This document shows, piece by piece, positions 27,412 to 38,300 of a stretch of 64,000 bases of DNA. Each line of letters opens with the position of its first letter. The first letter of the stretch is position 1. Made by a program: the position numbers and the translations under genes. The stretch is from positions 158,050 through 222,049 of the forward strand of contig JAHHDR010000026.1 of assembly GCA_019739215.1 (NCBI GenBank), given 5' to 3'. This DNA comes from Rhizobium sp. (GTDB taxonomy: Bacteria > Pseudomonadota > Alphaproteobacteria > Rhizobiales > Rhizobiaceae). Under the pieces are notes generated by a model that was given only the letters and a program-made list of their open reading frames with translations, was not told where the DNA came from and did not search any database.

Positions 27412-27930
27412 ATGACGAGTTCAAGTGCCGAGACCTTCCGCCTCTATCTCGTCAGGCATGCCCATGCCGCGTGGGGAACGCCCGGCGTCAGCGATTTCGA
27501 CCGTCCCCTGGACGAAACCGGCCGATACGAAGCCCGTGATGTCGCAGAACAGGCGGTGCTGTCGGGCCTCGTGCCGGATGTCCTGGTGTCGTCGCCCGCA
27601 CTGAGGTGCCGCCAGACTGCGCACGCGCTGCTCGACGTGTTTCGATCCGTCCAGCCCCTCGAGGACCTGGCGCTCTATTCCGGCGGACCGGATGCCTATT
27701 TCGCGCAGATCCGGAAGCATGCCGGGCGCGGCTCGCTGATGATCGTCGGCCACAACCCGATGGTGGAGGCGCTGGCGGCTCACCTCGCCCGGACAGGCGA
27801 CATCACGGCTCCGCTCGCAATCGGCTACCCGACAGCCGGCCTGCTCGCCTTGGACATCGCCCGGCCGCTCCCCGCGGACCTCAGCCAATCCGGCGAGCCC
27901 GTCGCCCTGATAAGGCCGTCTTTGACCTGA
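27412..27930 (+). CDS. sixA: SixA-like phosphohistidine phosphatase
   Basis: This 172-residue histidine-phosphatase-superfamily protein has the catalytic RHAHA motif at about residue 15, SSPALRCRQTA and the second catalytic His in MIVGHNPMVEAL. Length and motifs fit SixA, which removes phosphate from His residues of phosphorelay or PTS proteins. It is followed 49 bp later by ycjX on the same strand. Confidence 0.88.
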   Translation: MTSSSAETFRLYLVRHAHAAWGTPGVSDFDRPLDETGRYEARDVAEQAVLSGLVPDVLVSSPALRCRQTAHALLDVFRSVQPLEDLALYSGGPDAYFAQIRKHAGRGSLMIVGHNPMVEALAAHLARTGDITAPLAIGYPTAGLLALDIARPLPADLSQSGEPVALIRPSLT

Positions 27931-27979
27931 GACGGATCGTTCCTATATTGCGGCAAGACAGTCTTGCAGGAAATCGCGT

Positions 27980-29455
27980 TTGGCGCCCTCCCCCATGAAC
28001 ATCGCCGACGAGGCCATGCTGGCGCTCGAGACCCTGGCCGAGCGCACCACCGGCATGCTCAGTCCGTCGCTCCGCCTCGGCGTCACCGGTCTGTCCCGCG
28101 CCGGAAAGACGGTTTTTATTTCGGCGCTGATCCACAACCTCTTGCATGGCGGCCGGCTCCCGCTGTTCGAAGCCCGGCGCTCTGGTCGGATCAAATCGGT
28201 GCGATTGCAGGAGCAGCCCGACGATGCGGTGCCGCGCTTTCAATACGAGGACCACGTCCGCACGCTTGTCGAAAAGCGGCTCTGGCCGGACTCGACCCGC
28301 GCCATTTCCGAGTTGCGCCTGACAATCGAGTTCGAGAGCGCCTCGGCCTGGGGCCGGCTCCTGTCGGCGGGCCGCTTGTCGATCGACATTGTCGACTACC
28401 CCGGCGAGTGGCTGCTTGACCTGCCGCTGCTGGAGCAGGATTACCGGACCTTCTCCGAGCGAACGATCAAGCTCGCCGGACAGGGACGCCGCAAGGCGCT
28501 TTCTAGAGACTGGCTGGCGATCGCCGGCCGGGTCGCCGCGGACCAGGACGCCGACGAAATGCGCGCGCGCGACCTTGCGGAAGCCTTTTCGGCCTACCTG
28601 CGCGCCTGCAAGGAAGACGAGCATTCATTTTCGGCGCTCGCGCCCGGACGGTTTCTCATGCCTGGAGACCTTGAAGGCTCGCCGGCGCTGACATTCGCGC
28701 CCCTGGCCGGTCTTCCCGAAGGAAAGGCTCCGCGCGGCAGCCTGGCCGCCATGATGGAGCGTCGTTTCGAGGCCTACAAGACCCATGTGGTAAAGCCCTT
28801 CTTCAAGGAGCACTTCGCCAGGCTCGACAGGCAGATCGTGCTCGTCGACACGCTGCAGGCGCTCAACCGGGGGCCGGAGGCGCTGGCCGACCTCGAGAAT
28901 GCTTTGGTCGACGTTCTGGGCGCGTTCCGGTCCGGTTCGAACTCGATGCTGAGCGCACTCTTCACCCGCCGGATCGACAAAGTGCTGGTGGCGGCCACGA
29001 AGGCGGACCACCTCCACCATGAAAGCCATGACCGTCTTGAGGCGCTGACCCGCCGCGTCGTCGACCGCGCCCTCGACCGGATCGGCCGGACCGGCGCGGC
29101 GATCGACGTGATGGCCCTTGCCTCGATCCGTGCCACCCGCGAGGCCACCGTCTCCCGCGACGGCGAGGACCTGCCTGTCATCGTGGGCACGCCGATCGCA
29201 GGTGAGACCATCAACGGCGAGGTTTTCGACGGAAAGCGCCGTACCGCGGTCTTTCCGGGCGACCTTCCCGAAAAGACCGACATGTATTTCCGGCCGCCCG
29301 GCGCCGTGCCCAACATGCCGGCGCTGCCGCAGATCAACATCGTTCGTTTCCGTCCGCCCGAACTCGAGGAATCGAACACCGGGCTGAAGCTGTCGCTGCC
29401 GCATATCAGACTCGACCGCGCCCTTCAGTTCCTTCTCGGAGACCGACTGGCATGA
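27980..29455 (+). CDS. ycjX: YcjX-family P-loop GTPase-like protein
   Basis: This protein of about 491 residues has a P-loop GLSRAGKTVF near residue 40, DYPGEW as the switch-like motif and TKADH as the G4-like base motif. These fit the YcjX/DUF463 family, predicted GTPases of stress operons. TTG at 27980 is nine bases after AGGAAA and is preferred; an ATG at 27995 (MNIADE) would shorten it by five residues. Its stop overlaps the ycjF-like start by ATGA, the usual ycjX-ycjF pairing. Confidence 0.88.
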   Translation: MAPSPMNIADEAMLALETLAERTTGMLSPSLRLGVTGLSRAGKTVFISALIHNLLHGGRLPLFEARRSGRIKSVRLQEQPDDAVPRFQYEDHVRTLVEKRLWPDSTRAISELRLTIEFESASAWGRLLSAGRLSIDIVDYPGEWLLDLPLLEQDYRTFSERTIKLAGQGRRKALSRDWLAIAGRVAADQDADEMRARDLAEAFSAYLRACKEDEHSFSALAPGRFLMPGDLEGSPALTFAPLAGLPEGKAPRGSLAAMMERRFEAYKTHVVKPFFKEHFARLDRQIVLVDTLQALNRGPEALADLENALVDVLGAFRSGSNSMLSALFTRRIDKVLVAATKADHLHHESHDRLEALTRRVVDRALDRIGRTGAAIDVMALASIRATREATVSRDGEDLPVIVGTPIAGETINGEVFDGKRRTAVFPGDLPEKTDMYFRPPGAVPNMPALPQINIVRFRPPELEESNTGLKLSLPHIRLDRALQFLLGDRLA

Positions 29456-30480
29456 CCAAGGAGCCGCGCAAGCCCCAAAGTTTCGTCTTCGACGAGCCCG
29501 GGGAGAAGCCGGTCGAGGAAGGGCGGATGCGAAAGCCCGGGGCGTTTGATGCGGGCATCGTCCTGACACCCGATGAACTCGACCCGTTCCTCGGCACGGC
29601 GGACGCGCTGCCACCGCCGCCACCACGGCCCAGGCGCGGCCTGCCCCTCGTCAAGATCTTCCTCGCCGCGCTGGGCACGATCCTTTCGATCGGCTTCGGT
29701 CTGTGGCTGGACGGGCTCATCCGCGCCCTGTTCAGCCGGGCAGACTGGCTGGGCTACACCGCGATCGCCATCACCGCCCTCGGCATCCTGGCGCTCGTCG
29801 GCATGGTGCTGCGCGAATGGCTCGGCATGCGCCGCCTGTCCGCCGTGCAGGCGCTGAAAGCCGAGGCGGAGGACGCGTTGAGAAACAGGATGCCGGCGCC
29901 CGCCCGCACGGTCGTCGAAAAGCTGGTGGCGCTGTCGGAGCGCTTGCCGGAGACCGCCGCCGGCCGCGCCGCGCTTGCGCGGACCACTGGCGAGATCATC
30001 GACGCCGAAGGTCTGCTGGCGCTTGCGGAAATCGAACTGCTCGGCCCGACCGACCGGAAGGTCAGGCAACTGATCCTCAATGCATCCAAGCGCGTCTCCG
30101 TGGTGACGGCCGTCAGCCCCCGCGCGCTCGTCGATCTCGGTTACGTCCTGTTCGAGGCGTCACGGCTCGTGCGGGCGATTGCAGAGGCCTATGGCACCCA
30201 TCCCGGACGTCTCGGCATGCTTCGGTTGTTTCGCGACGTCGTGGCGCATCTTGCAGTGACCGGGTCGATTGCAGTCGGGGACAGCCTGGTGCAGCAGGTT
30301 CTCGGTCACGGGCTGGCATCGAAACTCTCGGCGCGGCTCGGCGAGGGCGTCGTCAACGGGCTGATGACCGCCCGTATCGGCATCGCCGCGATGGACCTGC
30401 TCCGCCCCCTTCCCTTCAAGGCGATGAAGAGACCTGGCATCGGCGACTTCCTCGGTGATCTCGCAGGGATCAAGAGTTGA
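29452..30480 (+). CDS. ycjF: YcjF/TIGR01620-type membrane protein
   Basis: This 342-residue protein has a Pro-rich cytosolic start (PPPPPRPRRG near residue 60), two membrane helices at about residues 66-84 and 98-118, then a DUF697-like C-terminal domain (YGTHPGRLGMLRLFRDVVAH and RIGIAAMDLLRPLPF). It is coupled to ycjX by a 4-bp overlap. The pair is widely conserved, but the mechanism is unknown. Confidence 0.87.
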   Translation: MTKEPRKPQSFVFDEPGEKPVEEGRMRKPGAFDAGIVLTPDELDPFLGTADALPPPPPRPRRGLPLVKIFLAALGTILSIGFGLWLDGLIRALFSRADWLGYTAIAITALGILALVGMVLREWLGMRRLSAVQALKAEAEDALRNRMPAPARTVVEKLVALSERLPETAAGRAALARTTGEIIDAEGLLALAEIELLGPTDRKVRQLILNASKRVSVVTAVSPRALVDLGYVLFEASRLVRAIAEAYGTHPGRLGMLRLFRDVVAHLAVTGSIAVGDSLVQQVLGHGLASKLSARLGEGVVNGLMTARIGIAAMDLLRPLPFKAMKRPGIGDFLGDLAGIKS

Positions 30481-30693
30481 GCGCAGGGCTGCGAGGCCCT
30501 GTGTATTAGGCGACATGCGAGTAGCAAGCCGGTGCGAATTGGTGTATCCAATTTGCAATAGGGATTGCCATAGAGCGCTCCCGAGGCGAGCAAGAGTTGC
30601 GAAGCAGCGCCGCGAACGGCTAGAAGAAACCACGCATTAACCATTGTCGGCGAAGACTTTCTGCAGTGTCGCGCCGACGTCAGGGGATAGATC

Positions 30694-31236
30694 ATGTTTT
30701 CGCGTGTCAGAATACTAGCCTCCGGACTTGTGGCCGCCGTCGCCCTTTCCGTGCTCGCCGCTGCCGGAGCGCAGGCCGGGGCCCGCGACAAGGCCTTCTT
30801 CGACGGCGTGCAGGGCCAGTGGACCGGCCCGGGCGAGATCGTCGCTGGAAAGTACAAGGGTACGAAGTTCACCTGCACCCTCGCTGGCTCGTCTCTCAAC
30901 GGCTCCGGCATGGAACTTGATGGCAGCTGCCGTGTCGGCATCTTCAAGCAGCCGATGAAGGCCGTGATCAAGAGCGCCGGACGCACTTACAAGGGCAAGT
31001 TCCTCGACGGAGCACAGGGCAAGGGCCTTGATGTCATTTCAGGCAACGTGACAGGACAGAAGATCGTCGTCGGCATCACCCGCGCCAAGCTCAACGGCGC
31101 GATGATCGCACGCCTCCAGGGCAAGAACACCATGACTGTGACGATTTCCGTCAAGGTCGAGAACACGATGGTTCCCGTTATCGGCATGAATCTCAACCGC
31201 CAGACGGACGAGATCGCTGTCGGCGCGGTCGACTGA
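30694..31236 (+). CDS. Conserved periplasmic protein of unknown function
   Basis: This 180-residue protein has a signal peptide ending AGAQAG. The mature part is a regular beta-rich sequence with two cysteines (FTCTLAG and DGSCRVG) that may be bridged. It resembles conserved rhizobial hypothetical proteins but has no assigned role. It forms its own unit with a strong terminator directly behind. Confidence 0.75.
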   Translation: MFSRVRILASGLVAAVALSVLAAAGAQAGARDKAFFDGVQGQWTGPGEIVAGKYKGTKFTCTLAGSSLNGSGMELDGSCRVGIFKQPMKAVIKSAGRTYKGKFLDGAQGKGLDVISGNVTGQKIVVGITRAKLNGAMIARLQGKNTMTVTISVKVENTMVPVIGMNLNRQTDEIAVGAVD

Positions 31237-31260
31237 CAATAGTCACTATAAGCATCCAGA

Positions 31261-31285
31261 AAGCCGGGCCTGCCCCGGCTTTTTT
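31261..31285 (+). terminator. Terminator after the periplasmic protein gene
   Basis: AAGCCGGG (31261-31268) pairs with CCCGGCTT (31274-31281), followed by a T-run. It lies between this gene and the convergent folK gene, whose stop is at 31285. Confidence 0.85.
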
Positions 31286-31806
31286 CATGCCCCGCGCCAC
31301 CAGTCCCGGCTCGCATCGGCGATCTCGATACCGGCGCTGTCGGCCTGCTCCAGCCAATCCGCGAGCGGGCGACCCTCGATGCGATAATCGGGTGCGACGT
31401 CCATCAGCGGCATCAGCACGAAGGCGCGGTCCTTCATGCGCGGATGCGGTATGGTGAGTTGCTCGGAAATGATCGCCAGTCCGTCATAGTCGAGAATGTC
31501 GATGTCGAGGGTCCGCGGTCCCCAGCGCTCCGTGCGAAGCCGGCGGTTCGTCTGCTCTATGCCCAGTGCGAGACCGAGCAGGGGCACCGCGCCGAGCGCA
31601 GTCTCCACCCGGGCCGCGGCGTTGAAGAACCAGTCCTGATCGGTCTTGCCCCAGGGCGGGGTGCGGTAGAGGCGGGAAACCGACACGACACGACACTGCG
31701 GGTGCGCCACGAGGGCGCCGAGCGCCAGGGACATCGCCGCCACGGGATCGCCGACATTGCCGCCGAGACCCAGCAGGGCGGTCGCGAAATTCTCACTCAC
31801 CAGCAC
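31285..31806 (-). CDS. folK: 6-hydroxymethyl-7,8-dihydropterin pyrophosphokinase (HPPK)
   Basis: This 173-residue enzyme transfers pyrophosphate from ATP to hydroxymethyl-dihydropterin in folate synthesis. Family motifs are ALLGLGGNVGDP at the start, YRTPPWG, WGPRTLDIDILDYDG and the PHPRMKDRAFVLMPLMD block. The start overlaps the folB end by 14 bp, so the folP-folB-folK operon is translationally coupled. Confidence 0.95.
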   Translation of the reverse strand: MLVSENFATALLGLGGNVGDPVAAMSLALGALVAHPQCRVVSVSRLYRTPPWGKTDQDWFFNAAARVETALGAVPLLGLALGIEQTNRRLRTERWGPRTLDIDILDYDGLAIISEQLTIPHPRMKDRAFVLMPLMDVAPDYRIEGRPLADWLEQADSAGIEIADASRDWWRGA

Positions 31807-32167
31807 GGTGCTCTATCGTCACCTGGACATAGTCGAGCACGCCGGCGACCGGCGCATTCGGCTTGCGCAGCGTGATCTTCGCCCTGCGGATCTGCGGAAA
31901 CCGCGCCTCCAGTGAGCGGGCGACTTCCATGGCCAGCGCTTCGATCAGGAAGTATCGGCGCCCGGTGACGATCTGCTCGATGACCTTGAAGGCCACGCCG
32001 TAGTCGACGGTGCTCTCCAGTGCATCCTCCTCGAGCGGCCCGGCCGGCTGCACCTCAAGTTCGGCATCGACGAAGAAGCGCTGGCCCAGCACCTCCTCCT
32101 CGCGCATCACGCCGTGACGCGCGAAGAACGCACAGTTGGACAGCAATATCGTATAGGTTCCGCTCAT
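31793..32167 (-). CDS. folB: Dihydroneopterin aldolase
   Basis: This 124-residue protein starts MSGTYTILLSNCAFFARHGV, with the GVMREEEVLGQRFFVD stretch carrying the conserved catalytic Glu, and the typical late KPNAPV region. It converts dihydroneopterin to hydroxymethyl-dihydropterin and glycolaldehyde. The start overlaps the folP stop by 4 bp (ATGA). FolB normally forms an octamer. Confidence 0.94.
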   Translation of the reverse strand: MSGTYTILLSNCAFFARHGVMREEEVLGQRFFVDAELEVQPAGPLEEDALESTVDYGVAFKVIEQIVTGRRYFLIEALAMEVARSLEARFPQIRRAKITLRKPNAPVAGVLDYVQVTIEHRAGE

Positions 32168-33036
32168 TTGCTGATCCTTCCAGCCATTTCCCATTCTCGT
32201 TGCAGGATAGCATCGACCACGGCCAAGGCATCCCTGTTGATTGCGACATTGTGGACGCGGAATATCGCCGCGCCCAGCCGGCGCAGTAGAGCTGTCGTCG
32301 CTGCGGTTGCGACATCGCGGTCGGACGGTTCTCGGCCTGTGACCGATCCCAGGAACCGCTTGCGCGAGGTTCCGGCGAGCAGCGGCAGACCGAGCGCATG
32401 CAGTTCGCCGAAGCGCGCCATCAGTTCGATATTCTCGGCCGGGGTCTCCTTGTTGAAGCCGAAGCCGGGGTCGAGCACGATGGCGTCGTCGGCAATGCCC
32501 GCGCCGCGCGCCATGGCGAGCGAACCGTTCAGGAAGGCGAACTGGTCCTCGATCACGTCAGGCAGCTTCCGGCGTCCGCGACCGGTATGCATGATGCAGA
32601 CACCGGCGCCGGAGGCTGCCACGACACCGGCAAGTTCAGGGTCGCGCTGCAGCCCATGGACGTCGTTGACGATATGAGCGCCGGCGGCGATGGCGCGTTC
32701 GGCCGTGGACGCCCGGTACGTGTCGATCGACAGGATGACGTCGCTTTGTGCGGCGAGCGCCGCGATGACAGGCAGCACCCGCGCCTGCTCTTCCTCGGCG
32801 CTCACTTCGGCCGCGCCCGGGCGGGTCGATTCGCCACCGACGTCGATGATGGCGGCACCCTCGTCGACGGCGCGAAGCGCATTGTCGATGGCATCGGTCG
32901 TTGCGAGATTGATGCCTCCGTCCGAGAAGGAATCCGGTGTGACATTGATGATCGCCATCAACAGACCGGCCGGCCCGAGCGTCAGCCAGCGGCCATGCGC
33001 CAGTTTCCAGGCCACAGGATCGAAGGGCGCGGTCAT
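32164..33036 (-). CDS. folP: Dihydropteroate synthase
   Basis: This 290-residue TIM-barrel enzyme joins p-aminobenzoate to the pterin. Signatures are MAIINVTPDSFSDGG, IDVGGESTRPGA, LSIDTYRASTAERA, the NDVHGLQ strand, DPGFGFNKE, TSRKRFLG and the final RVHNV. No sulfonamide-resistance change can be judged by eye. It is the first gene of the leftward fol operon and is divergent from the DUF922 gene. Confidence 0.96.
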   Translation of the reverse strand: MTAPFDPVAWKLAHGRWLTLGPAGLLMAIINVTPDSFSDGGINLATTDAIDNALRAVDEGAAIIDVGGESTRPGAAEVSAEEEQARVLPVIAALAAQSDVILSIDTYRASTAERAIAAGAHIVNDVHGLQRDPELAGVVAASGAGVCIMHTGRGRRKLPDVIEDQFAFLNGSLAMARGAGIADDAIVLDPGFGFNKETPAENIELMARFGELHALGLPLLAGTSRKRFLGSVTGREPSDRDVATAATTALLRRLGAAIFRVHNVAINRDALAVVDAILQREWEMAGRISK

Positions 33037-33131
33037 TGATCACCTTTCCTTGTGAGCGAGATCAGGACGCTGTTTACATATTGCACCGCCCGACACAATG
33101 ACCGATGCTTGGGCAAGAAACGGAGCGCGTC

Positions 33132-33752
33132 ATGAGACTGCCGACAAAATCGTTCTCCCTGGTCGCCGCGCTGCTGATGGTTGCCGGATCCGCCCCCGCG
33201 CCGGCCGAGACCATCATTCAAAAATCGGTCACCTATTTCTCGATCGGCGGCCGCACGGCATCCGATCTCGACCGCGAGATGATGCGACGCGGACCGCTGT
33301 CGCGCAACACGGGACGCCGCCATCCGGGCGCGACTCAGATCAAGTTCAATGGCTCCGCGACATTCGTCTCGCGGGATGGACGGTGCGTCATCGGCGGCGC
33401 CAAGGTCGCGCTCTCGACCAAGCTCATCCTGCCGCGCTGGACCAACAGAAAGCGCGCCGATCGGGAAATGGCGCTGATCTGGGATACGCTGGCCGCTGAC
33501 ATCAAGCGCCACGAGGAGCGCCATGCCGAGATTGCCCGAACGCATGCCCGACAGCTGGAAAAGACAATTCTGGGACTGTCGTCCACCCGCGACTGCGACA
33601 CGCTCAAGGCGCGGGTCAACCGCGTGTCACAGCAGGCGATGGCCGAACACGACAAGGACCAGGTCCGTTTCGACCGGATCGAATCGGTCAATTTCGAGAA
33701 CCGGATGATTCGCCTGCTGAAATACCGGATCAGCCGGGACGCCGCAAAATAG
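33132..33752 (+). CDS. DUF922 secreted zinc-protease-like protein
   Basis: This 206-residue protein starts after CGGAG and has a signal peptide (MRLPTKSFSLVAALLMVAGS). The mature part carries the DUF922 layout with a histidine motif HEERH (in IKRHEERHAEIARTH), close to the HExxH zinc-protease signature. A pair of cysteines (GRCVIGG and RDCDTLK) flank it. The family is predicted to be a periplasmic peptidase; no substrate is known. Confidence 0.82.
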   Translation: MRLPTKSFSLVAALLMVAGSAPAPAETIIQKSVTYFSIGGRTASDLDREMMRRGPLSRNTGRRHPGATQIKFNGSATFVSRDGRCVIGGAKVALSTKLILPRWTNRKRADREMALIWDTLAADIKRHEERHAEIARTHARQLEKTILGLSSTRDCDTLKARVNRVSQQAMAEHDKDQVRFDRIESVNFENRMIRLLKYRISRDAAK

Positions 33753-33889
33753 CCACTGCTGGGCCGATTCTGCAAAATCTGGCACGATCGCCGGACAAGG
33801 CTTGCGCGAAACTTGCGTGCATTCCTGTGAATTGACCCTTCAGAATCGTCAATTGCACTTGCGACTTTGCTGAAATACCATTCTCATAT

Positions 33890-34038
33890 CGATTACGAGT
33901 TTTACGAGAGTGCAGGCGTTCTTGCCAGTTTGGTTTTCGGTTTCCCAAGACGCATGTGAGTGGCTGCAGGTGTCTCCTCCCTCGCCTGTTGACTGTGCGT
34001 CTCATTAGCCTCGCTCGGAACGGAGCGAGGCTTTTTTT
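33890..34038 (+). ncRNA. Candidate sRNA with an anti-SD loop and terminator
   Basis: The 300-bp gap between the DUF922 gene and the convergent ferredoxin gene has no ORF. It contains a hairpin CAGGTG (33967-33972) / CGCCTG (33983-33988) presenting the loop TCTCCTCCCT, and then a perfect terminator AGCCTCGCTC (34007-34016) / GAGCGAGGCT (34023-34032) with seven T. An unpaired UCCUCCC in a loop ahead of a terminator is the hallmark of alphaproteobacterial anti-Shine-Dalgarno sRNAs. The 5' end is a guess; A/T-rich promoter-like sequence lies around 33,860-33,895. It could also be a long 3' UTR of the DUF922 gene. Confidence 0.55.
34007..34038 (+). terminator. Strong rho-independent terminator
   Basis: A ten-base-pair perfect stem with loop GGAAC is followed by TTTTTTT. 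No protein gene ends just before it on the plus strand, which supports a separate RNA. Confidence 0.85.
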
Positions 34039-34052
34039 GTGCGCTTATCCCG

Positions 34053-34869
<817 letters not shown>

Positions 34870-34993
34870 GCTGGGATTTCCCTGTTATGTTCTGTTGTGG
34901 GACAGCCACTCTTCCCGTGTGCCCATACTCTCAAGAACTGCCGGATGAATGCTTAATTGAGGCAATTTGACGGAGGCGAATGTTCAGTTATGG

Positions 34994-35007
34994 TTAACAC
35001 CTGTTAA
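34994..35007. promoter_or_regulatory. Near-CtrA box
   Basis: TTAA-N6-TTAA (TTAACACCTGTTAA) is one base short of the CtrA consensus TTAA-N7-TTAA and shares the CCTG centre with the exact box 61 bp downstream. Confidence 0.45.
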
Positions 35008-35054
35008 AATGCGATATTCGTTGGGCTTTTGGACATCGCCAGTTCGGGCGGAGG

Positions 35055-35069
35055 TTAATTTCCTGTTAA
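35055..35069. promoter_or_regulatory. Exact CtrA box upstream of gpr
   Basis: TTAATTTCCTGTTAA matches TTAA-N7-TTAA exactly. CtrA is the master cell-cycle regulator of alphaproteobacteria. The box is 242 bp before the gpr start and 186 bp from the hpt start, so it could act on either. Confidence 0.65.
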
Positions 35070-35310
35070 CCAGCAATCGTTCCAATTGCCAAGTGATTGT
35101 ATCAAAACGGCTTCTGTGTCACTAAATTGCGAGGTTCGGAGTGTATCGCCCAATTGCGGGCTCTCTGTTCCAAGCGGCAGTACGGCGTATCATCGAGTGG
35201 ATTTCACAATGATTTTCATGATGTTTACCCCGGTCGCGAGACAGTGCCGCCCGGGCGCCTTTTCTGGCTCCCGCTGGCCGGCGGCTTGAATTGAATGAGG
35301 CGAAACCGGA

Positions 35311-38300
35311 ATGGCAACGAAGCGCGAAAACGAAGCGGCCGAGGAAAACGCCTACAAGGCGCTCGAGGATGCCCTTGCCATCGACTTCCAGGATGGCGGC
35401 GGCAAGACCGACGACAATGCACGCCCTTCCAAGGAAGAACTCGCGCGCTCGCTGTCGCCTGAGCCGGCGCCGAAATCTCCGCAATTCCGGCCCGCCAACG
35501 ACCAGACCGGAACGCGCGCGAATGCGATGCCGGGTGCCGCCGACGGTGGCTCGCCGATGCGCATCGCGGCGATCATGTCCGTGGCCTGGGTGGTGGTGAC
35601 GCTGGGACTTGCACATCTGCTCTATGCCCCCGCAATCTGGGAGGTTCGTTCGCTGGCGCAGTTTGCCGCGATTCCCGGTGCGCTGGCACTGATCGTGGCT
35701 GCGCTGTTTCCGATTGCCGTCTTCTTCGCATTCGCGCTGATGATCGCCCGTGCACGGGAACTTCGCCACGCTGCCCGGTCGATGGCTGAGGTCGCACTGC
35801 GCCTCGCCGAGCCCGAGAATGCCGCAGCCGACCGCATCATGACTGTCGGCCAGGCCGTGCGTCGTCAGGTCACGGCGATGAACGAGGGCATCGAACGCAC
35901 GATCGCGCGCGCCGCGGAACTTGAGTCGCTGGTCCATTCGGAAGTGAGCGCACTGGAGCGCTCCTATACCGACAACGAGATGCGGGTGCGCAACCTGGTC
36001 CAGGAACTGGGCTCGGAGCGTGAAGCCATTATCGGTCATGCCGAGCGGGTGCGTTCTTCGATCGCCGGCGCCCATGAGCACCTGAAGGAAGAGCTGGCAG
36101 CCGCCAGCCTCGGGATCTCCCGCAACATCGCGACATCGGGCGAAGCCGTCGCCAAGATGATCGACACGCAGGCCGCCATCTTCATCGAGAAGACCGGAAT
36201 GGCCGCCGATTCCATCGACGGGCTACTCACGGTCAAGACCGAGAACCTCCTGTCCGCCCTCTCGCAGAGCGGCGTATCGCTAACCAACGAATTCGATTCC
36301 CGCATCGACGCGCTCTCCTCGACGCTGCAGGAGCGCGGCAGGGCACTGCTCGCGGACTTCGAAACCCGCGCCTCGATGCTCGATACCAATACCGAAAAGC
36401 TCAACCATGCTCTGCACGAGCGCACGAAGCAGCTCAACGAAACGCTGATCGCCCGAACCAAGCAGATCAATGAGTCTTTGACCTCAGGCGCGGAAACCAT
36501 CACCTCCGAGCTCGACGGCGTACTTGCCGCCCTGAACTCCGCCCTCGACGAGAAGAGCGCGACGTTCCGCCAGACGATGAAGTCCACCGCCGACGATGCG
36601 GTGATGGACCTCGACATGCGTACCAGCTTCTTCGACGAGCGGCTTCGCGCTTCCGTCGATATGGTGTCGGGGGCTTTCGACAGCCGCCTGACCGAATTCA
36701 CCACTGCCTTCGACGAACGGTCCGGCAGTCTTGATGCCAAGCTCTCGGATAGCCTTGCCCGGATCAACGAGTCTCTCGGGAGCGGCCGGGATGCTCTGGA
36801 AGGCATACTTGGCTCGTCGCTGGACCGGCTCAACACCGCTTTCACGGGCCAGTCCGTGGCCATGGAGACGGCACTCGGCACCGGCCAGGAAATGATCGAG
36901 ATGGCGCTCGACACGCGCTTCGGGCAGATCTCCGCGGCGCTCGGCAAGGCGCATCAGCAGATCGAGACCGGGTTCGGCGGCAAGGCCGACGACATGGTTG
37001 CCAAGATCACCAGCAGCGCCGATGCCATCACCGCCGCCGTCAACTCCGGGCATGACAGGATCGCGGGCGTTCTCGACGAGAAGTCGGTGAGGATCGAGAC
37101 CGCTTTCAACGAGAACCATCAGCGTCTCGAAAATGCCGTGGCACGTGGCACCGAACTCATCACGGGCAATGTCGAGGACGCGCGCTCGCGCCTCGCCAAG
37201 ACCCTTGGCGAGAATGCGATCACCATTGCCGCGACATTCAACGAGCACCAGGAAAAGCTCAACGAGAGCCTGAAGGAGCGTGCCGCGGCTGTCGCCGGGC
37301 TGCTCGACAGCAGCACGGTCAGCATGGAACGGGCAGCGACCGAATCCGCCCGGCAGATCACGGAGGCGCTCGCCGCCACGGATGGCAGCATTTCCCGCGT
37401 GGCGTCGGCTGCCGCCGAAACGGTCAGCGAAGCGCTGCTAAACGCGTCGACAGGATTTTCGGCGTCCGCCGGGCTTGCCGCCGAGGAAATCAGCGAAAAA
37501 GCTGCGGAAGCCGCCCAGACGGTGGGCCAGTCTGCCCAGACCGCTTCGGCCGGACTGTCCGAAAGCGTCGCAGCGGCCACGTCATCGCTCGCCAGCGGTG
37601 TGACGAGCGCATCGGAGCAGATCAACGACGCGGTGCTGTCGGCGACCAGCGGGCTATCCGCGTCGCTCGGGCTCGCCGCCGAGGAAATCAGCAATCGCGC
37701 CAACGAAGCCACGGACAAGATCAGCGATACCGCGCTCTCGGCATCGAGCGGGATCTCCGCGTCTTTGGGAATGGCCGCGGACGAGATCAGCACCCGGGCC
37801 GGCGAAGCCACGGACAAGATCAGCGACACCGCGCTCTCGGCATCGAGCGGGATCTCCACGTCACTGGGAATGGTCGCGGACGAGATCAGCGCCCTTGCCA
37901 GCGACGCCGCGAACAAGATCAGCGAGACTGCGCAGTCGGCGTCGAGCGGAATATCGACATCGCTGCTGCTCGCCGCGGAAGAGATCAGCAGCCGGGCCGG
38001 CGAAGCCTCCGACAAGATCGGCGACAGCGCACGCTCGGCCGTGAGCGGCCTGTCGGCGTCTGTCGAACTCGCTGTCGAATCGATCGGTGGCGGCGCTGCG
38101 AAGGCGGCCGACACGATTGGCCAGGCAACGTTCGAGGCCACGACGAGCCTGGCGACTTCCACCAGCCTCGCGGCTGACGAGATCAGCAGCCGGGCGACGG
38201 AAACCGCCGCCAGGATCAACGAGACCACGGCCGCAGCGGCGTCCGGCGTGACAGCATCGCTCGATCAGGCCCGGGAGGAAATCGGCGGACGGACCACGAA

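Larger units (their letters stand above)
34870..35310. other. Divergent intergenic region between hpt and gpr
   Basis: This 441-bp A/T-richer stretch has no gene. It contains one exact and one near CtrA box and should hold the promoters of both flanking genes. The gpr ATG follows a weak GAGGCGAAACCGGA leader. Confidence 0.7.
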
